Shown here one piece after another: positions 1 through 7,076 of a stretch of DNA of 8,110 nt. Position numbers and translations under genes: made by a program. Source of the stretch: Sulfurovum sp. (GTDB lineage: Bacteria; Campylobacterota; Campylobacteria; Campylobacterales; Sulfurovaceae); assembly GCA_020721385.1 (NCBI GenBank), contig DYMW01000045.1, positions 1 to 8,110 of the forward strand. The letters are read 5' to 3'. The notes under the pieces were generated by a model. It was not told where the DNA came from. It saw nothing but the letters and a program-made list of their open reading frames with translations, and made no database searches. Positions within the stretch are counted from its first letter, which is position 1; every line of letters begins with the position of its first letter.

Positions 1-27
1 GTTTTTGGAGGTTTAGAGTTATTTTAA
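1..27 (+). other. possible C-terminal tail of a convergent gene (very tentative)
   Basis: Frame 1 of the plus strand is open from the window edge and reads VFGGLELF before a TAA at 25-27. If real, this would be the end of a gene converging on truA, leaving 7 bases between the two stop codons. Frame 3 is also open as far as 36-38, and eight codons are too few to judge, so this may simply be spacer downstream of truA. No hairpin followed by a T-run is visible in 1-34 for either strand. Confidence 0.15.
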
Positions 28-34
28 AAAATTC

Positions 35-757
35 CTAATAAACAATCCGAGCCAAATACAACCCTTCAGGTGGGGCGAGTTTGGTGAGGTATCGGGTTTT
101 GAGTTCGAGTTGTTCTTGTAGTTGTTTTAAGGTGAGTTTGTTTAATGCAACTTGCATAACAGCTTCGACCATCATGCGTACTTGTGAGCGTAAAAAACCA
201 TTGGCTTCAAAATAGATAATGTGGTAATTTTTATAAGGTTTATAGTAGGCTTTGTAGATGTGGCGTATGTTGGTATGCGTTACGGTTCCTGTTTTGATAA
301 AGTTGGAAAAATCGTGTTGACCTTCTAATATTTTTAGGGCTTGTTGTAATAATGTTTGATTAAAAGTAGGGTAAAACGCAATATGGTTGTGTTCAAATAT
401 AGAGGGTGTATGGGTTTTAAAAATGTAGCGATAGACTCTTTTTTTTGCTGAAAACCTTGAATGAAAATCATCCTCCACCACGGCAATGTGTTTAAAGGCG
501 ATATGATCGAGTTTTCGGTTAAGCACCTCTTGAAGTTTAGAAAGGTCATTCCAAAAATCTGGCACTTCAAAATCAATGACTTGACCTGTGGCATGAACTC
601 CTGCATCGGTTCTACCACTACCACAAATGGTGTTATGAATACCTAGAGAGGAGAGCGCCTCTTCTATGGCTGTGGTAATCGTTTGTTTGGTACTTTTTTG
701 TTTTTGAAACCCTTGAAAGTATCCACCATCGTAAGCAATAACGGCTTTGACACGCAT
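35..757 (-). CDS. truA: tRNA pseudouridine(38-40) synthase TruA
   Basis: TruA isomerises uridines 38, 39 and 40 in the anticodon stem-loop of many tRNAs to pseudouridine; it is cytoplasmic and acts as a dimer. The 240-aa product has the family hallmark GSGRTDAGVHATGQV at about residues 46-60, and Asp51 in it is the expected catalytic aspartate. RVYRY (107-111) carries the conserved active-site tyrosine, GFLRSQVRMMV (187-197) is the core C-terminal strand-helix, and APPEGLYL (228-235) is the usual C-terminal signature. Length fits the short epsilonproteobacterial form (E. coli has about 270 aa). The ATG directly abuts the TAA of the upstream permease gene with no spacer, and an AAGG at 767-770 inside that gene is the likely ribosome site, so translation is probably coupled. 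It is the last gene of the minus-strand operon visible here; no terminator is seen in the remaining 34 bases. Confidence 0.96.
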   Translation of the reverse strand: MRVKAVIAYDGGYFQGFQKQKSTKQTITTAIEEALSSLGIHNTICGSGRTDAGVHATGQVIDFEVPDFWNDLSKLQEVLNRKLDHIAFKHIAVVEDDFHSRFSAKKRVYRYIFKTHTPSIFEHNHIAFYPTFNQTLLQQALKILEGQHDFSNFIKTGTVTHTNIRHIYKAYYKPYKNYHIIYFEANGFLRSQVRMMVEAVMQVALNKLTLKQLQEQLELKTRYLTKLAPPEGLYLARIVY

Positions 758-1792
758 TTAAAAAAACCTTGAAACATGACGGCGAAAGAGTATAAAACCC
801 AGCAAAGAGGTTCCAAGTAACGCAATGATTAAAAACGCAAAGTTGGCTTGTTTTTCCAAAAGGGTTGCAATGGTGTAAATGCCTACCGTGCTTATACCCA
901 AAAGAGGATAAGCATGATTTTTTTGATAACGAGGATTAATAATAGAAAAGGATGCTACAATATAAAGCGTCATCAAAGGAATAAAACTGATATAAATAAA
1001 GAAGATAAAACTTCCTCTTGTTTTACTATCGGAATGAAGATTAATCCAATTTTCAAAAATATTTTTATAGGTAAAAGCATCACTGTTGAGATTTTGAAAG
1101 ACTTGCATGGTCTCATAGTTTATCTCTTTTAAGGTTCCTTTATCAAAGGTATAGCCACTTCCATCTGAGAGGGTTAATGTTACAATGGCATCTTGATTTT
1201 CGATTTTGGCTTTTTTTGCAATAAAAAGTTGGTCACCATTTCGGTGGTCTTTGTTGTAGATAACCACATTTTTCATCCCTTCTTCATTTTTACTTTTGAC
1301 ATAAATAAACAAATCACCAAATTTTTGACCCAATTGTGAAGGGTTAATATTGAGCTGGGCTTGGGTGGCTTTTTGCCGTTTAAACGCTGAAAATTGCTGT
1401 TTGGTTTGAGGCATCATTGCCAAGGATAGAGACAAGAGCAAAATGGTAAAGAGTAGGGCAATAATAAAAAATCGTTGTACCACATTTTTAGATTGAACCC
1501 CCAAAGCAAAGAGTGCCATCAGTTCATTTTCAGTCGAGAGTCGTAAAAATGTAACCACGGTTGCTACCAAAAAAGAGATGGGTAAGGTATAAAATAGAAT
1601 GGCAGGTAGGTTGTAGCTAAAAAGTTGCATCATTTCAAAAAAGTCCACCTGTAGTGAGGCGGTTAATGCAGAAATTTTAACAATAAAAACCAATGCCCCA
1701 ATAAAAAAGAGGGGCAAGAAGATGGTTAAAAAAGATTTGGTAAAGTTGTAAGATAAGTATTTTGAGATGCTTATCTTGGAATTACGCACCAT
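758..1792 (-). CDS. LptF/LptG (YjgP/YjgQ) family LPS export permease
   Basis: Inner-membrane permease of the Lpt system, which with the LptB ATPase extracts lipopolysaccharide from the inner membrane and feeds it to the periplasmic bridge. The 344 residues show the family layout: three N-terminal membrane segments (about 20-40, 62-82, 107-127), a soluble periplasmic beta-rich domain (about 130-255), and three C-terminal segments (about 262-284, 295-313, 317-336). A cytoplasmic loop with ENELMALFALGV (88-99) matches the coupling-helix region of the family, and the N-terminus is basic. The start overlaps the end of the prepilin peptidase gene by 11 bases, and a weak GGAT lies 5 bases upstream of the ATG; a GTG one codon inside is an alternative. 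LptF and LptG are paralogues of this size, and I cannot say which one this is, so no symbol is given. The partner gene is not in the window. Confidence 0.88.
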   Translation of the reverse strand: MVRNSKISISKYLSYNFTKSFLTIFLPLFFIGALVFIVKISALTASLQVDFFEMMQLFSYNLPAILFYTLPISFLVATVVTFLRLSTENELMALFALGVQSKNVVQRFFIIALLFTILLLSLSLAMMPQTKQQFSAFKRQKATQAQLNINPSQLGQKFGDLFIYVKSKNEEGMKNVVIYNKDHRNGDQLFIAKKAKIENQDAIVTLTLSDGSGYTFDKGTLKEINYETMQVFQNLNSDAFTYKNIFENWINLHSDSKTRGSFIFFIYISFIPLMTLYIVASFSIINPRYQKNHAYPLLGISTVGIYTIATLLEKQANFAFLIIALLGTSLLGFILFRRHVSRFF

Positions 1793-2522
1793 AAATTATC
1801 CACATAACCAAACGGTCTACTTGGGTATCAAAAAGATAAACAATAAAGGTCGCAATGGCTAAAAAAGGAACAAATGGAACCATTTTATCTCTAGCCATTA
1901 ATGAGGGAACAATCGCCAAAAGGGCAGAAAGAAAAAGTGCATAAAAGAAATAGGGAAAACCGAGTATTGCCCCCATGGTTCCTGCTACAATAATGTCTCC
2001 TTCACCCATCGCCTCTTTGTCTAAAATGTAGCTAAGATAGTACCGTAAAAGAGCAACACCACCCGCAGCGAGTAGGGCATTTTGCATGGCATCTAAAACG
2101 TGTAATCCTATAACGGCTAAAGCAAGGGCTAATAGGTTTAAACTGTCAGGAACTTCCATGTATTTAAAATCTATCATCACCAATGCCAAGAGCAAACAAA
2201 AAACGGTAAAGACAAATGGAAGATACCACACCAAGCCCAGTTTATAAAAAAGTGCCACGGCAATAAGTCCTGTTACCAACTCAATCAGTGGGTATTGAAT
2301 GGAGATTTTTTCACCACAAAAGCCACATTTTCCTCTTAAAAAAAGCCATGAAAAAATGGGAATGTTGTGGTACCACTTTAAGGGAGTTTGACACGATTGA
2401 CATTTAGATGAAGGGAAAACAATACTTTCACCTTTGGGGATTCTGTAAATCACCACATTTAAAAATGAACCAATTAAAATACCAAAAATAAACACAACAA
2501 GTGCTAAAGAGAGTTCTTCCAT
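1782..2522 (-). CDS. pilD: prepilin peptidase / N-methyltransferase, A24A family (PilD-like)
   Basis: Bifunctional inner-membrane aspartic protease that cleaves the short leader of type IV prepilins or type II secretion pseudopilins and N-methylates the new N-terminus. The 246-aa protein has a membrane segment at 5-25, then the zinc-type cytoplasmic loop with two CxxC pairs (Cys41/Cys44 and Cys66/Cys69), typical of the bifunctional A24A form. The catalytic aspartates are Asp118 (in MIDFKYMEVPD) and Asp176 in the GEGD motif (173-176). About seven further hydrophobic segments follow. A late VPFVPFLA (215-222) corresponds to the usual PFGPFLA stretch, with Val in place of Gly. It overlaps uppS by one base (TAATG) and has the strongest Shine-Dalgarno of the operon, GGAGG at 2529-2533, six bases from the ATG. 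No pilin or secretion gene is in the window, so its substrates lie elsewhere. The symbol is by family only; it could equally be called gspO-like. Confidence 0.93.
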   Translation of the reverse strand: MEELSLALVVFIFGILIGSFLNVVIYRIPKGESIVFPSSKCQSCQTPLKWYHNIPIFSWLFLRGKCGFCGEKISIQYPLIELVTGLIAVALFYKLGLVWYLPFVFTVFCLLLALVMIDFKYMEVPDSLNLLALALAVIGLHVLDAMQNALLAAGGVALLRYYLSYILDKEAMGEGDIIVAGTMGAILGFPYFFYALFLSALLAIVPSLMARDKMVPFVPFLAIATFIVYLFDTQVDRLVMWIIYGA

Positions 2523-3205
2523 TATATTCCTCCAAAGCGTCGGTTTCGATTGACATATTGATCAATAATGTCTTCGAGTTCAGTAGGTGTAAAGTCAGGC
2601 CAAAGGGTAGGGGTAAAGAAAAACTCTGAGTAACTTAACTGCCACAATAAAAAGTTAGAGAGTCGTTGCTCACCACTGGTGCGTACCAACAGATCAATAT
2701 CGGTATAAGGGGTGTTTAGCTCATTGCCCAAACTCTCTTCGGTAATGGCTTCATTTCTGTTGGCAAGTCTGGTTGCTGCTTTGGCTATCTCTTCACGGGA
2801 ACCATAGTTGAGTGCCAAAATTTGGGTTACGTTGGTATGATGAGCGGTTTCGGCTTTTACTTTGGCAATGGTTTTTTGAAGTTTTTGTGAAAACCCTTCT
2901 ATGTTTCCCACGGTTTCAAATCTTGCACCAAATTTATGATAGGTTTCCAACTCATTTTTTAACCACTTATTGAGTAGTCGCATTAAAAAATCCACTTCAT
3001 ATTTAGGACGTTTCCAATTTTCAGTACTAAAGGCATACAAAGTTACCGTTTCAATGGTTGGATGTTCGGCACAATATTGGGTAATGTCACGAATCACATC
3101 CGCCCCTTTCTCATGCCCTTTGGTTCTAATGTGTCCACGCTCTTTTGCCCAGCGTCCATTACCATCCATAATAATGGCCAAGTGTGTTAATCTATTTTTG
3201 TTCAT
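2522..3205 (-). CDS. uppS: undecaprenyl diphosphate synthase (cis-prenyltransferase)
   Basis: Condenses isopentenyl diphosphate onto farnesyl diphosphate with cis geometry to make C55 undecaprenyl diphosphate, the lipid carrier for peptidoglycan, O-antigen and N-glycan precursors. The 227-aa protein shows all family regions: HLAIIMDGNGRWAKERG from residue 8 (Asp14 is the Mg-diphosphate ligand), YAFSTENWKRP (57-67), LNYGSREEI (132-140), LLVRTSGEQRLSNFLLWQ (172-189) and the tail SEFFFTPTLWPDF (193-205), ending in RRFGGI. It is shorter than E. coli UppS (about 253 aa), as in relatives. Its start lies 14 bases inside the 3' end of coaBC, and only a weak purine stretch precedes the ATG, which suggests translation depends on coupling to coaBC. 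The RRFGG codons at its 3' end double as the Shine-Dalgarno of the next gene. Confidence 0.97.
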   Translation of the reverse strand: MNKNRLTHLAIIMDGNGRWAKERGHIRTKGHEKGADVIRDITQYCAEHPTIETVTLYAFSTENWKRPKYEVDFLMRLLNKWLKNELETYHKFGARFETVGNIEGFSQKLQKTIAKVKAETAHHTNVTQILALNYGSREEIAKAATRLANRNEAITEESLGNELNTPYTDIDLLVRTSGEQRLSNFLLWQLSYSEFFFTPTLWPDFTPTELEDIIDQYVNRNRRFGGI

Positions 3206-4466
3206 GGCTTAGTTTCTGACTTTCATCTAAGATTTTAAAAGACAAGTCTATTTTACTGGCTTCTCCTAAATCAACACTTTCTTCTTTGGTAATAAAGGTT
3301 ATGGTATTGCTGTTTGTTCCAAAACTTTGACTATCTTTTAAGAGATTATAGCATACCCCATCGACTTCTTTATCACTAAGTAAATTTTTGGCATTATTTA
3401 ACCCATTGGTGCTGTCCATCTCGGCTTTAAAGGCGATGGTGATGAGTCCGAGTTTATTGACCTTTTTGAGTACATCGGGGTTTTGTTTTAAATCAATCTT
3501 CCACTCTTCTCCAATGTCGGTTTTTTTGATTTTACCCACTTGTGGAAATTTGGGTGTAAAATCAGAAACAGCAGCAGCCATAAACAGATAAGGTTTTTTT
3601 TGTATCAGATGAATCGGTTCCGAGCTGTTCATGGTGGCTTTGCTCATTTTCCCTTTTTTAGAGACACGCACAGCATCCACCGTATAGTCGAGCATCTCTT
3701 GTGTATCTTCAACATCAATGGTATAAATTTCTTTAGGAATCTCATGGTGTTCTTTGGTAGAAATTAGACAAACATCCGCCCCTTTTAAATAGAGAGCCGT
3801 TGCCAAAGCATTTGCCATTTTTCCTGAAGAGAAGTTAGAAAGGTAACGTACATCATCAATCTTTTCACGTGTTCCTCCACCTGTAACAACCACTTTTCTA
3901 TCTTTCCAAAAATTATTCTCTAAGAGTGCTTGGGCGGTTTGGTAAAAAATTTCTAAAGGTTCTGCCAAAGCACCATTGCCTTCATCACCACATGCTAAAA
4001 GTTTGGCTTGGGCATTAATAATTTTAACCTCATTCACCCCCAACATTTTAAGCGACCCTACGGTGTAGTGATGCTCTATCATGTTGGTATTGGCAGCAGG
4101 AGCAACAAGCAGGGGTTTGTTAAAAGCAAGAGCCGTTTGAAGTAAGATATTGTCCGCAATTCCTTTACTCATTTTGTTAATGGTGTTGGCGGTTGCAGGG
4201 GCGATAACAAAAACATCACACATTTTACCCATATCAATATGGTTGAGTGTTGATGCCCAGCTTTCGCTTTTTTCTGTTAGAACAGGATTACGTGTGAGGG
4301 CTTCAAAAGTAAGTGAGGAGACAAAGCGTTCAGCTGATGGTGTCATAACCACATGAACCGAAGCACCTGCCTTGATAAAGAGTCGTGCAACTTCACACGC
4401 TTTATAGGCAGAGATACTGCCAGTTATACCCAAAAGAATACGCTTGTTGGTTAAATTGATTTGCAT
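3192..4466 (-). CDS. coaBC: bifunctional phosphopantothenoylcysteine decarboxylase / phosphopantothenate-cysteine ligase (CoaBC, Dfp)
   Basis: Performs two successive steps of coenzyme A synthesis: CoaB joins cysteine to 4'-phosphopantothenate and CoaC decarboxylates the product to 4'-phosphopantetheine using FMN. The CoaC domain (about 1-185 of 424) has GITGSISAYKA (13-23), catalytic His76 in NHIDMGK, the PAAN motif ending at Asn126 and Cys159 in ACGDEGNG. The CoaB domain has VVVTGGGTREKIDDVRYLSN (192-211), SSGKM, AAAVSDF (297-303), KIKK (312-315) and QNPDVL (328-333). Against remembered E. coli Dfp, the usual GRM after ACGD-x-G-x reads GAL, and about 15-20 extra, basic residues sit before AAAVSDF (roughly 268-292). 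Both are probably lineage features, since the catalytic residues are intact. An AAAGG at 4476-4480 lies 9 bases before the ATG. It follows glmU after 33 bases and overlaps uppS by 14. Confidence 0.96.
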   Translation of the reverse strand: MQINLTNKRILLGITGSISAYKACEVARLFIKAGASVHVVMTPSAERFVSSLTFEALTRNPVLTEKSESWASTLNHIDMGKMCDVFVIAPATANTINKMSKGIADNILLQTALAFNKPLLVAPAANTNMIEHHYTVGSLKMLGVNEVKIINAQAKLLACGDEGNGALAEPLEIFYQTAQALLENNFWKDRKVVVTGGGTREKIDDVRYLSNFSSGKMANALATALYLKGADVCLISTKEHHEIPKEIYTIDVEDTQEMLDYTVDAVRVSKKGKMSKATMNSSEPIHLIQKKPYLFMAAAVSDFTPKFPQVGKIKKTDIGEEWKIDLKQNPDVLKKVNKLGLITIAFKAEMDSTNGLNNAKNLLSDKEVDGVCYNLLKDSQSFGTNSNTITFITKEESVDLGEASKIDLSFKILDESQKLSHEQK

Positions 4467-4499
4467 AATGACTTACCTTTGTTGTGTATGATGTATAAA

Positions 4500-5789
4500 T
4501 TATTTTCCAAAAAATTTATAAAAAAAGTTGGGAACGAATTTGACAGCAGTTCGCGTGATGGCAAGTGAGCCTTTAGGAACGTCTTTATTCAGGGTTGTTC
4601 CCGCAGCTATCATGACATCATCTTCGATGGTGACAGGAGCAACCAGTTGAGAATCACTGCCGATAAAGACGTTTTTACCAATAGTTGTCTTATATTTGGC
4701 TTTACCATCGTAATTACACGTAATAACTCCAGCACCGATGTTTGTTCCTTCCCCAACGGTTGCATCACCAATATAGGCAAGATGTCCCGCTTTTACGCCT
4801 GTTAGGGTTGATTTTTTGACCTCTACAAAGTTACCTACATGGGTATCTTTTAGGTATGAAAGGGGGCGAATACGTCCCATTGGCCCAACATCAGAGTTTT
4901 CAATAATGGACTCTTCAATGATTGAATTGGTTTTGATATGGGCATGAATGAGTTTGGAAGCCCCTAAAATAGTCACGCCATTTTCTAAGATACATTCACC
5001 CTCAAAAATAGCACGACAATCAATATAGATGGTATCGGGTAGACGCATAATTACCCCTGCCATCATCAGCTCATTTTTAATCCGTTTTTGCATAATCTCT
5101 TCGGCTGTGGCAAGGTCAAGTTTGGAGTTAACCCCTTTAAATTCCTCTTCTTTGACATAAATGGGTTTGACCGTTTTGTTGTCATTCACCGCCATTTTGA
5201 CAATATCGGTTAGATAGTATTCCGCTTGAGCATTGTTGTTGGAGAGTTGAGGAATGTACGCATCAAGCAGTTCACTCTTAACACAATAGATTCCTGCATT
5301 AACCGTTTGTGTCTTTTTTTGCGATTCGTTGCAATCTTTCTCTTCAACAATCTCTTGTACCTGCTCTTCATCAATCAGTACACGACCATATCCTGATGGA
5401 TTCTCTAGTTTAATGACCGACATATTCATATCGGCATCTCCTTCTGTAAGGGCTAAGAGAGAGGCTTGAGTAATGAGAGGCATATCCCCATTTAAAATAA
5501 GGGTTTTGGCATATTTGGTTTTTACCCCTTTCATTGCTCCACCCGTACCAGGGAACTGTTTTGCATCTTGTATATGAAATTGAATGTTTTGGTATTCGGC
5601 TTCAATGGCTTTTTGAACACGTTCTGCTTGATGGTAAAGCACTACCGTAATATCATCAGAGATTTTTTGACTTGCATCAATGGCATGAGAAATCATTGAT
5701 TTACCAGAAATGGTATGAAGAATTTTAGGGGTAGTAGATTTCATTCGACTGCCTTGACCAGCAGCTAAAATGACAATGCTTATAGACAT
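4500..5789 (-). CDS. glmU: bifunctional GlmU: glucosamine-1-phosphate acetyltransferase / N-acetylglucosamine-1-phosphate uridyltransferase
   Basis: Makes UDP-GlcNAc, precursor of peptidoglycan, lipid A and many glycans: the C-terminal domain acetylates glucosamine-1-phosphate and the N-terminal domain couples the product to UTP. Taking ATG 5789 as start gives 429 aa beginning MSISIVILAAGQGSRMKS, the uridyltransferase nucleotide loop. GTGGA (81-85; GTGHA in E. coli), GDMPL (101-105), PSGYGR (131-136), EEKDC and NAGIY complete this domain. From about residue 250 a left-handed beta-helix of hexapeptide repeats follows, with the acetyltransferase motifs GHLAYIGDATVGEGTNIGAG (335-354; His336 catalytic) and TCNYDGKAKYKT. 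The reading frame extends 15 codons upstream to another ATG, but the chosen start has AAGG at 5797-5800 with a 7-base spacer and puts the conserved fold at the N-terminus; the longer version adds no conserved sequence. It is the first gene of the minus-strand operon. Confidence 0.96.
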   Translation of the reverse strand: MSISIVILAAGQGSRMKSTTPKILHTISGKSMISHAIDASQKISDDITVVLYHQAERVQKAIEAEYQNIQFHIQDAKQFPGTGGAMKGVKTKYAKTLILNGDMPLITQASLLALTEGDADMNMSVIKLENPSGYGRVLIDEEQVQEIVEEKDCNESQKKTQTVNAGIYCVKSELLDAYIPQLSNNNAQAEYYLTDIVKMAVNDNKTVKPIYVKEEEFKGVNSKLDLATAEEIMQKRIKNELMMAGVIMRLPDTIYIDCRAIFEGECILENGVTILGASKLIHAHIKTNSIIEESIIENSDVGPMGRIRPLSYLKDTHVGNFVEVKKSTLTGVKAGHLAYIGDATVGEGTNIGAGVITCNYDGKAKYKTTIGKNVFIGSDSQLVAPVTIEDDVMIAAGTTLNKDVPKGSLAITRTAVKFVPNFFYKFFGK

Positions 5790-5796
5790 ATTATAA

Positions 5797-5800
5797 CCTT
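5797..5800 (-). promoter_or_regulatory. ribosome binding site that sets the glmU start
   Basis: AAGG on the minus strand lies 7 bases before the ATG at 5789. It favours this start over the upstream in-frame ATG at 5834, which would lie at about the predicted transcription start and so have no leader. Confidence 0.6.
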
Positions 5801-5836
5801 TATGTGAGAGAGTATTAGAATAATTTTTTAGCAAGT

Positions 5837-5865
5837 ATTATATCTAATAGAAATTAAGGTTTTAA
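5837..5865 (-). promoter_or_regulatory. candidate promoter of the glmU-coaBC-uppS-pilD-lptF/G-truA operon
   Basis: On the minus strand a perfect TATAAT (5842 down to 5837) is preceded, after 17 bases, by TTAAAA (5865-5860), a four-of-six match to the housekeeping -35 box. Initiation would fall near 5830, giving a leader of about 40 bases that contains the glmU ribosome site but not the upstream ATG at 5834. Campylobacterota promoters usually depend on the -10 box and AT-rich upstream DNA, which fits. No operator or riboswitch-like structure was recognised. Confidence 0.5.
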
Positions 5866-5904
5866 CGCAAAATAAACAACCTATAACTTTCATCCCTTAT
5901 TGGT

Positions 5905-5910
5905 TAAAAT
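5905..5910 (+). promoter_or_regulatory. candidate -10 box for trmA
   Basis: TAAAAT in the divergent intergenic region would start transcription near 5917, leaving a leader of about 20 bases with the trmA ribosome site. No convincing -35 box is seen at the right distance. It lies some 40 bases from the start of the oppositely directed glmU promoter, so the two could influence each other. Confidence 0.35.
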
Positions 5911-5925
5911 ACGAAATCTATATAT

Positions 5926-5940
5926 GAAGGTAAAAATTTG
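5926..5940 (+). promoter_or_regulatory. ribosome binding site and TTG start codon of trmA
   Basis: GAAGG at 5926-5930 is followed after 7 bases by TTG at 5938-5940, which opens the trmA frame. There is no in-frame ATG nearby; the nearest ATG (5943-5945) is in another frame and is followed at once by TGA. Choosing TTG keeps the cysteine cluster at residues 3-12 in the protein. Confidence 0.65.
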
Positions 5941-7050
5941 AAATGTGAACATTTTGGAACGTGTGGTTCGTGTAGTATTTATGAGTTGGGTTATGAAGAA
6001 GAGTTGATTGAAAAAAAAGAGCGTGTTTTGGGTTTATTGTCTCTGTTTGAGGTTCAAGATTTAGAGGTTTTTTCAGCCAATGATGCACACTATCGGGCAA
6101 GATCTGAGTTTAAGATTTGGCATGATGACAATCAGGTCAATTATGCGATGGGACGACTCGATAAAAAAGGAGCCGTAACCATTGGTGAATGTCCAAAAGT
6201 AATCGACCCCATCGCTAAAAGAATGAAGCCTCTTTTAGAAAAGCTCAATGGTTCAATGGTGTTGCGACAGCGTCTCTTTACGGTAGAATTTTTGGCAACG
6301 ACTGCGGATGAGTGTTTGATTACCTTGATTTATCACCGAAAATTGGATGAAGCATGGCAGAGTGAAGCTCGTGAATTGGAAACTTTTTTAAATGCAAAAA
6401 TTATGGGAAGAAGTCGTAAACAAAAAGTGATTTTAAGCGATGAGTATGTGACTGAAAAGCTGTTGATTGATGGTCAAGAGTATCTGTACAGGCACTATGA
6501 GAGTGGATTTACCCAACCCAATCCTGCGGTAAATGTTCAGATGATAGAGTGGGCAATTAAACAAGCCAAAAAGGTAAATGGTGGAGATTTTTTAGAGAGT
6601 TATTGTGGTTTGGGTAATTTTACCATTCCGTTGTCTAAATATTTTGATAAAGTTGTGGCAACTGAAATTAGCAAACGTTCGATTCAATCTGCCAATGAAA
6701 ATTGTTTGTTAAATGGGGTAGAGAACATCGCTTTTATTCGATTGGCTTCCGAAGAGATGACTAAAGCATTGAATAAAGTACGAGCATTTAAACGTTTAGA
6801 AGGTGTTGATTTGGATGCGTACAACTTTTCAACCGTATTGGTTGATCCTCCAAGAGCAGGATTGGACATGGAGACCATTCATCTTATTGCCAATATTGAC
6901 AACATTATTTACATCTCTTGTAATCCTGAAACGTTGGCAAGAGATTTGGTGGAGTTGACCAAAACACATACCATTCAAGAGAGTGCGATTTATGATCAGT
7001 TTCCACATACCCATCATGTAGAGTCAGGCGTGTTTTTACAGAAGAAATAG
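5938..7050 (+). CDS. trmA: tRNA (uracil-5-)-methyltransferase TrmA with an RlmC/RlmD-like cysteine motif
   Basis: S-adenosylmethionine-dependent enzyme that makes 5-methyluridine (ribothymidine) at position 54 of the tRNA T-loop. The 370-aa protein matches E. coli TrmA along its body: HYRARSEFKIWHD (51-63), LIYHRKLDEAW (130-140), FTQPNPAVNVQMIEW (191-205), SAM loop SYCGLGNFTIPLS (221-233), RLEGVDLDAY (286-295), VDPPRAGLD (302-310), catalytic Cys328 in YISCNPETLARDL and base Glu362 in HHVESGVF. There is no TRAM domain. Unusual relative to E. coli TrmA is an N-terminal CEHFGTCGSC (Cys3, Cys9, Cys12) plus Cys85 in GECPKV, the C-x5-C-x2-C...CP pattern that holds a [4Fe-4S] cluster in RlmD and RlmC. 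The body argues for tRNA, not rRNA, as substrate, though dual specificity is possible. The start is TTG with GAAGG seven bases upstream. It is transcribed divergently from glmU. Confidence 0.92.
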   Translation: MKCEHFGTCGSCSIYELGYEEELIEKKERVLGLLSLFEVQDLEVFSANDAHYRARSEFKIWHDDNQVNYAMGRLDKKGAVTIGECPKVIDPIAKRMKPLLEKLNGSMVLRQRLFTVEFLATTADECLITLIYHRKLDEAWQSEARELETFLNAKIMGRSRKQKVILSDEYVTEKLLIDGQEYLYRHYESGFTQPNPAVNVQMIEWAIKQAKKVNGGDFLESYCGLGNFTIPLSKYFDKVVATEISKRSIQSANENCLLNGVENIAFIRLASEEMTKALNKVRAFKRLEGVDLDAYNFSTVLVDPPRAGLDMETIHLIANIDNIIYISCNPETLARDLVELTKTHTIQESAIYDQFPHTHHVESGVFLQKK

Positions 7051-7076
7051 AGATTTTAGTTTAAAGCAAATGAAAG

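Noticed and set aside
848..1132. 94-aa plus-strand reading frame opposite the LptF/G permease gene
   Set aside because: The opposite strand encodes a coherent membrane protein across the whole stretch; the plus-strand product has no recognisable features or clear ribosome site.
3388..3767. Two overlapping plus-strand reading frames opposite coaBC
   Set aside because: They are antisense shadows of the conserved CoaB domain and resemble no protein.
5790..5834. In-frame 15-codon N-terminal extension of glmU from an ATG at 5834
   Set aside because: It has no clear ribosome site, begins at about the predicted transcription start, and adds residues absent from the conserved GlmU N-terminus; the ATG at 5789 has AAGG at good spacing.
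5794..5865. AACCTT at 5795-5800 and AAGGTT at 5856-5861 as a possible long-range hairpin in the glmU leader
   Set aside because: The distal arm lies upstream of the predicted -10 box and would not be in the glmU transcript.
5918..6100. 60-aa minus-strand reading frame across the trmA start
   Set aside because: It overlaps the conserved TrmA N-terminus and the intergenic promoter area and has no supporting features.
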